64,000 nucleotides of DNA from an uncultured Candidatus Saccharibacteria bacterium (GTDB lineage: Bacteria; Patescibacteriota; Saccharimonadia; Saccharimonadales; UBA4665). The DNA lies in assembly GCA_903840315.1 (NCBI GenBank), contig CAIMFK010000012.1, positions 140,230 through 204,229 on the forward strand, read 5' to 3'. Positions within the stretch are counted from its first letter, which is position 1, and every line of letters begins with the position of its first letter. Below are positions 61,258-64,000 of the stretch, piece by piece. The position numbers were made by a program, and so were the translations under genes. The notes below the pieces were generated by a model. That model was not told the DNA's origin. It searched no databases and saw only the letters and a list, made by a program, of their open reading frames with translations.

Positions 61258-61851
61258 TTATTTTATTCTTTTAGCTTCGAGCCAGCCTGGAACTTCTGAA
61301 AAAACTATCTTGGGACACTTTGTTATATCATCCTCAGTAACATCATAATAAGCCTGATAAGCTATCTCCACGCTGCCATGGAGCGCCTTGGACCAGTCTA
61401 GTCCAAGCTTTTTTGCCACAGATTTAATATGAACTTCATCTTTTGCTTCAATTTCTACAAAGCTAGGTATCCATGGCCAAGTATCTATTTCAATTTCAGC
61501 ATCATCTAAAATCCAACTTTCTCGTTTTGTCTCCTGTGATGATGATAGCTTCATACCAATACTTTCTAGAAAATTACATGTATCATTGAAGTTAGAAACA
61601 GTAACAGAAACTTCTTTAGTCCCCTCTAGACTCCTATCATTAACCTGCTTATATGCAAGAGTTATTTTACCGCCCTCATCCCTAACTCTTATCCAGCCGG
61701 ACTTCTTATCTAAACGCTCATCATCGTAATCATAATTACTCCTAATCATTGTGCGTTCAGGATTAACGAGCTTAGCGCCAAGGTTTTTTAATTTTAACCT
61801 AAAAGCGTCCTTGTTTATGTCTAAAAATTTAGCTTCGATTTCTGTTTGCAT
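61258..61851 (-). CDS. CYTH domain protein (CyaB/thiamine-triphosphatase type)
   Basis: 197 residues. The ExExK signature EIEAK is at the N-terminus, followed by charged beta-strands of the triphosphate tunnel (MIRSNYDYDDERL, WIRVRDEGGKITLAYK, EIEIDTWPW). CYTH enzymes bind triphosphate substrates with metal; members are class IV adenylyl cyclases or triphosphatases. The activity here cannot be told. Extended -10 TGC-TAACAT ends 7 nt before the ATG. Confidence 0.9.
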   Translation of the reverse strand: MQTEIEAKFLDINKDAFRLKLKNLGAKLVNPERTMIRSNYDYDDERLDKKSGWIRVRDEGGKITLAYKQVNDRSLEGTKEVSVTVSNFNDTCNFLESIGMKLSSSQETKRESWILDDAEIEIDTWPWIPSFVEIEAKDEVHIKSVAKKLGLDWSKALHGSVEIAYQAYYDVTEDDITKCPKIVFSEVPGWLEAKRIK

Positions 61852-61858
61852 TAATTAG

Positions 61859-61867
61859 ATGTTAGCA
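61859..61867 (-). promoter_or_regulatory. Extended -10 promoter, leaderless gene
   Basis: TGC-TAACAT ending 7 nt before the ATG at 61851. Confidence 0.45.
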
Positions 61868-61890
61868 AATATTTAAAGACAATGCATGTT

Positions 61891-63270
61891 CTATTGAATT
61901 ACTGATATGGAGGAGCTGTTGCTCATAGCTGAATAAGCATAGTCAATAATCGTATTGTTGTTATCTATTATGTAGAGTTCTGGTGATGTAAAGTTATTGG
62001 AAAAACCTTTCAAAGCCGCAACACCACTTCCACATGGGATATGATGAGAGTAAAGTCCAATCGATATACCATCGCCTCCATTAATAATTGCTAGATCACA
62101 TGAATTTTTGTTATTGGCATCATACTGTATAAGAAAGTATGCTGTTCCGAACTCTGTATTAAGCGGATATTCTGATCCTTGAATTGGAAGAGTTGACGTT
62201 GTATTCGTAGTTAGATTTGTCATACTTAGAATAGGGTTTTTGCAATTATCTGTACTACACCATAATGCGTAGCCATAGGTATTCGTAATAGCAACAGAAG
62301 TTGCAGTGTATCCATCTTCGCTAATAGTTATTGGAACTTTAGTGCCGCCAAGAGAAAAAAGAACTGTTCCGTCTAAATTATTCTGGGCTACCGGCCCATT
62401 ATATCTTTGATAAGATGGGTAAGTATAATTGTCATAACTGTTGTAATAACTGTTCTGATTAAATAATGACACTAGAGTTGAATTGGAAGGGGAATCTGAG
62501 GGATAGTAATTATCTGTGGTAATAGGAGCAAATACTGAGTCAGTATTATTGGTATCAATTCTCACAACACTGTTGTCCGAATTCTGAACATAAAGATTAT
62601 TTTCGCTATAATCAAGGGCAACGCTAATAGGTCCATTAAATCCGTGCTTAGATAAAGCAACAGGAGGAGTTATCGGAACGGATGGTACGTTTCCATTACA
62701 ATTTGGCAGCTTGGACACAGAGACACCCTTGGTCCACACAGCTTGCCAATATGTGGTAGGTGTTGGGCTGAATGAAACAACGGATGAAGTTGGAACAGAT
62801 TTAGAAAGGACTTGGTATGCACCGTCCATTGAAAAATTACCGCTTGAGAATGTACCAAAACTCCACTTATTTCCTAGACTACTGACAGACTTATCGAGCA
62901 ACATAGAAACACCAGGAACATAATGTCCAGACTGAATGTAGGATGTATAATCCTTGGCAATAGCCACTGCATTTACTGTTGAAATTTTGCTATTTGCTGA
63001 AGCAGGAATGGCACAAGCCAGAAAAGTAAACCTAGAATTTGTATAATACTTTGTACTTGTTGATGGTGCCTTACTATTCGGACTAGTCTTATTCCAGGTT
63101 ACAGTACCCAAATTTGCATAACTAAAGCCTCCCGCATGAGCAGGACTCTTTTGCTTTGTATATACAAAACCACCGACCCCTATTATCAATGCAATCACAA
63201 TAAAGAATAGAAAAGTTTCCACATGAGAAAAACCCTTGTTATTTATTTTTCTTAACGGATGTACTTTCAT
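61891..63270 (-). CDS. Prepilin-like protein with large ectodomain
   Basis: 459 residues. N-terminus KG|FSHVETF and a 20-residue hydrophobic helix, then SPAHA|GG, the same prepilin signal plus AHAG layout as the 46228-47574 protein. The first ectodomain part (about 45-190) is mixed; the second (about 205-459) has short repeats (NNLYVQNSDNSVVRIDT) like a propeller and Tyr/Asn/Ser-rich stretches (YYNSYDNYTYPSY). An AAAGG ribosome site lies upstream. Probably cell-surface; function unknown. Confidence 0.8.
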   Translation of the reverse strand: MKVHPLRKINNKGFSHVETFLFFIVIALIIGVGGFVYTKQKSPAHAGGFSYANLGTVTWNKTSPNSKAPSTSTKYYTNSRFTFLACAIPASANSKISTVNAVAIAKDYTSYIQSGHYVPGVSMLLDKSVSSLGNKWSFGTFSSGNFSMDGAYQVLSKSVPTSSVVSFSPTPTTYWQAVWTKGVSVSKLPNCNGNVPSVPITPPVALSKHGFNGPISVALDYSENNLYVQNSDNSVVRIDTNNTDSVFAPITTDNYYPSDSPSNSTLVSLFNQNSYYNSYDNYTYPSYQRYNGPVAQNNLDGTVLFSLGGTKVPITISEDGYTATSVAITNTYGYALWCSTDNCKNPILSMTNLTTNTTSTLPIQGSEYPLNTEFGTAYFLIQYDANNKNSCDLAIINGGDGISIGLYSHHIPCGSGVAALKGFSNNFTSPELYIIDNNNTIIDYAYSAMSNSSSISVIQ

Positions 63271-63385
63271 AATTTTACCTTTTTATTATTTTTAGTTAAT
63301 TTAATGTAACCATAAGTAAAAATAAAATACAATAAAAAAATCATAAAATTTAACTAATTATATGATGAGTGAATATACTAGTATC

Positions 63386-64000
63386 ATGAATAAGCTAAAT
63401 CATTCCTTGCTAAAGGAAGAATTTTCCCGAAGTCTTTCCAGGCCTTTTAGATTACCCCTAAACCTTGCATTGGCTGCAATTGGAACTCTTGGCTTTATTT
63501 TCATAGGAATGCTTATAAACACTTTTCATAGAGGATTGCCATATATATCTGCTAACATTTTTATCTGGTCATTGGCAACATATAATGCTTCACAGCTTGG
63601 TTCTGATTCTGTAAATGTGTTGGCATATCTAAAAAGCAGATCATCCATTAGGCAGCTATTCTTAATTAAGAATATTTCTCTGCTAGTCCTTGCTCTTCCA
63701 ATAGATATACTTCTTATATCTCTTGCCTGCACATTACTCCATGACTGGTCAATTTTTGTTCAGTCAATTGTTGTGGGATTATCTGCCGTTATTATTTGTT
63801 TAGGAATAGGCAATATTGTTTCTACTCTTTGGGTATATAAGCCAGTTTCAATTTTAAAAATTCGTCATGATAGAGTTCAAATGTTTGAATATTCTGTATT
63901 CATTACACTTGCTTATGTTTCAGCTACCTTTTCTCTTTTAATTGCTGCTATTCCTGCAGGAGTTATCGCTCATAACATCAATGTTCATGCATTCCCGGGA
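63386..64000 (+). CDS. Polytopic membrane protein, cut by right edge
   Basis: 205 codons to the window end without a stop. From MNKLNHSLLKEEFSRSL there are about five or six membrane helices with one basic cytosolic loop (LKSRSSIRQLFLIK) and another (ILKIRHDRVQ). It resembles membrane subunits of ABC-2-like exporters, but this is not firm. ATG 63386 lies 6 nt after TATACT (63374-63379); ATG 63362 and 63365 are in-frame alternatives. Confidence 0.65.
   Translation, partial: MNKLNHSLLKEEFSRSLSRPFRLPLNLALAAIGTLGFIFIGMLINTFHRGLPYISANIFIWSLATYNASQLGSDSVNVLAYLKSRSSIRQLFLIKNISLLVLALPIDILLISLACTLLHDWSIFVQSIVVGLSAVIICLGIGNIVSTLWVYKPVSILKIRHDRVQMFEYSVFITLAYVSATFSLLIAAIPAGVIAHNINVHAFPG

Noticed and set aside
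63526..63732. Minus-strand open frame near the right edge
   Set aside because: It is antisense to a longer plus-strand membrane-protein frame that stays open to the window end.
1..64000. UGA read as glycine, as in SR1/Gracilibacteria
   Set aside because: TGA ends many genes here at the expected family length and is not seen inside conserved domains.
1..64000. CRISPR arrays, insertion sequences, prophage or rRNA genes
   Set aside because: No regularly spaced repeats, transposase or integrase genes, phage structural genes or rRNA stretches were seen.

Overview
The window looks like a chromosomal segment of an ultra-small Patescibacteria/CPR bacterium, most likely Saccharibacteria (TM7); this assignment is inferred from gene content and not from a marker phylogeny. 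It is AT-rich, uses TGA as an ordinary stop (so not the SR1/Gracilibacteria code), has very tight spacing with many 4-bp ATGA overlaps, and carries many membrane-anchored single-pass proteins and prepilin-like N-termini beginning GFS. Biosynthetic genes are few. About 90% of coding sequence is on the minus strand; plus-strand genes are mostly isolated single genes.

Layout. 1-4000: a membrane-anchored MurF-like ligase (cut by the left edge), an alpha/beta hydrolase, two surface or membrane proteins and tRNA-Ala. 4030-8560: lemA-htpX-membrane protein-ligA, followed by a possible structured RNA and a terminator. 8650-11040: a D,D-carboxypeptidase, a Phe-Cys-Leu tRNA operon, a divergent tRNA-Gly, and a BrnT/BrnA toxin-antitoxin pair between two copies of the tRNA-Gly 3' end plus terminator. 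11030-13430: a sortase and a GLUG-repeat surface protein that may be its substrate. 13480-17380: an LDH2-like protein without the usual active-site histidines, a GH13 branching-type enzyme, two small membrane proteins and tRNA-Leu. 17400-23840: rplY-uvrC-methyltransferase-pepP-yvlD-secG-peptide-binding protein. 23880-31420: dedA, uvrA, exonuclease I, obg and a LysM-CHAP hydrolase. 31640-43100: a long run metG-tatD-(two small unknowns)-cysteine desulfurase-mnmA-alaS-ftsA-like-large membrane protein-ruvX-mltG. 43160-46150: a two-gene ABC exporter, an RRM protein with a structured leader and a ZIP transporter. 46220-48560: a prepilin-like propeller protein, tmRNA and MarR. 48580-57570: rsmA with an Rpf/YabE-like muralytic protein, NUDIX, UvrD and the lower-glycolysis run pyk-pgk-tpiA. 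57600-64000: L,D-transpeptidase, MMPL transporter, DUF5684, CYTH, a third prepilin-like protein and a partial membrane protein.

Functional picture: a reduced cell with lower glycolysis, extensive peptidoglycan remodelling (MurF-like, D,D-carboxypeptidase, L,D-transpeptidase, MltG, LysM-CHAP, Rpf-like), surface display (sortase, prepilin-like proteins), nucleotide excision repair (UvrA, UvrC, UvrD) and tRNA thiolation fed by a cysteine desulfurase.

The most unusual signals concern gene expression. (1) About a dozen genes have a -10 hexamer, often as extended TGn-TANNNT, ending 6-8 nt before the start codon, which predicts leaderless mRNAs. (2) Two exported-protein genes have a Shine-Dalgarno sequence exactly 5 nt before an in-frame AUC or AUU, upstream of the first AUG. 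(3) The tmRNA lacks the TTC T-loop consensus and encodes an unusually long 27-residue tag. (4) tRNA-Gly has a compensated U19-A56 pair in place of G19-C56. (5) AlaRS ends directly after its editing domain.
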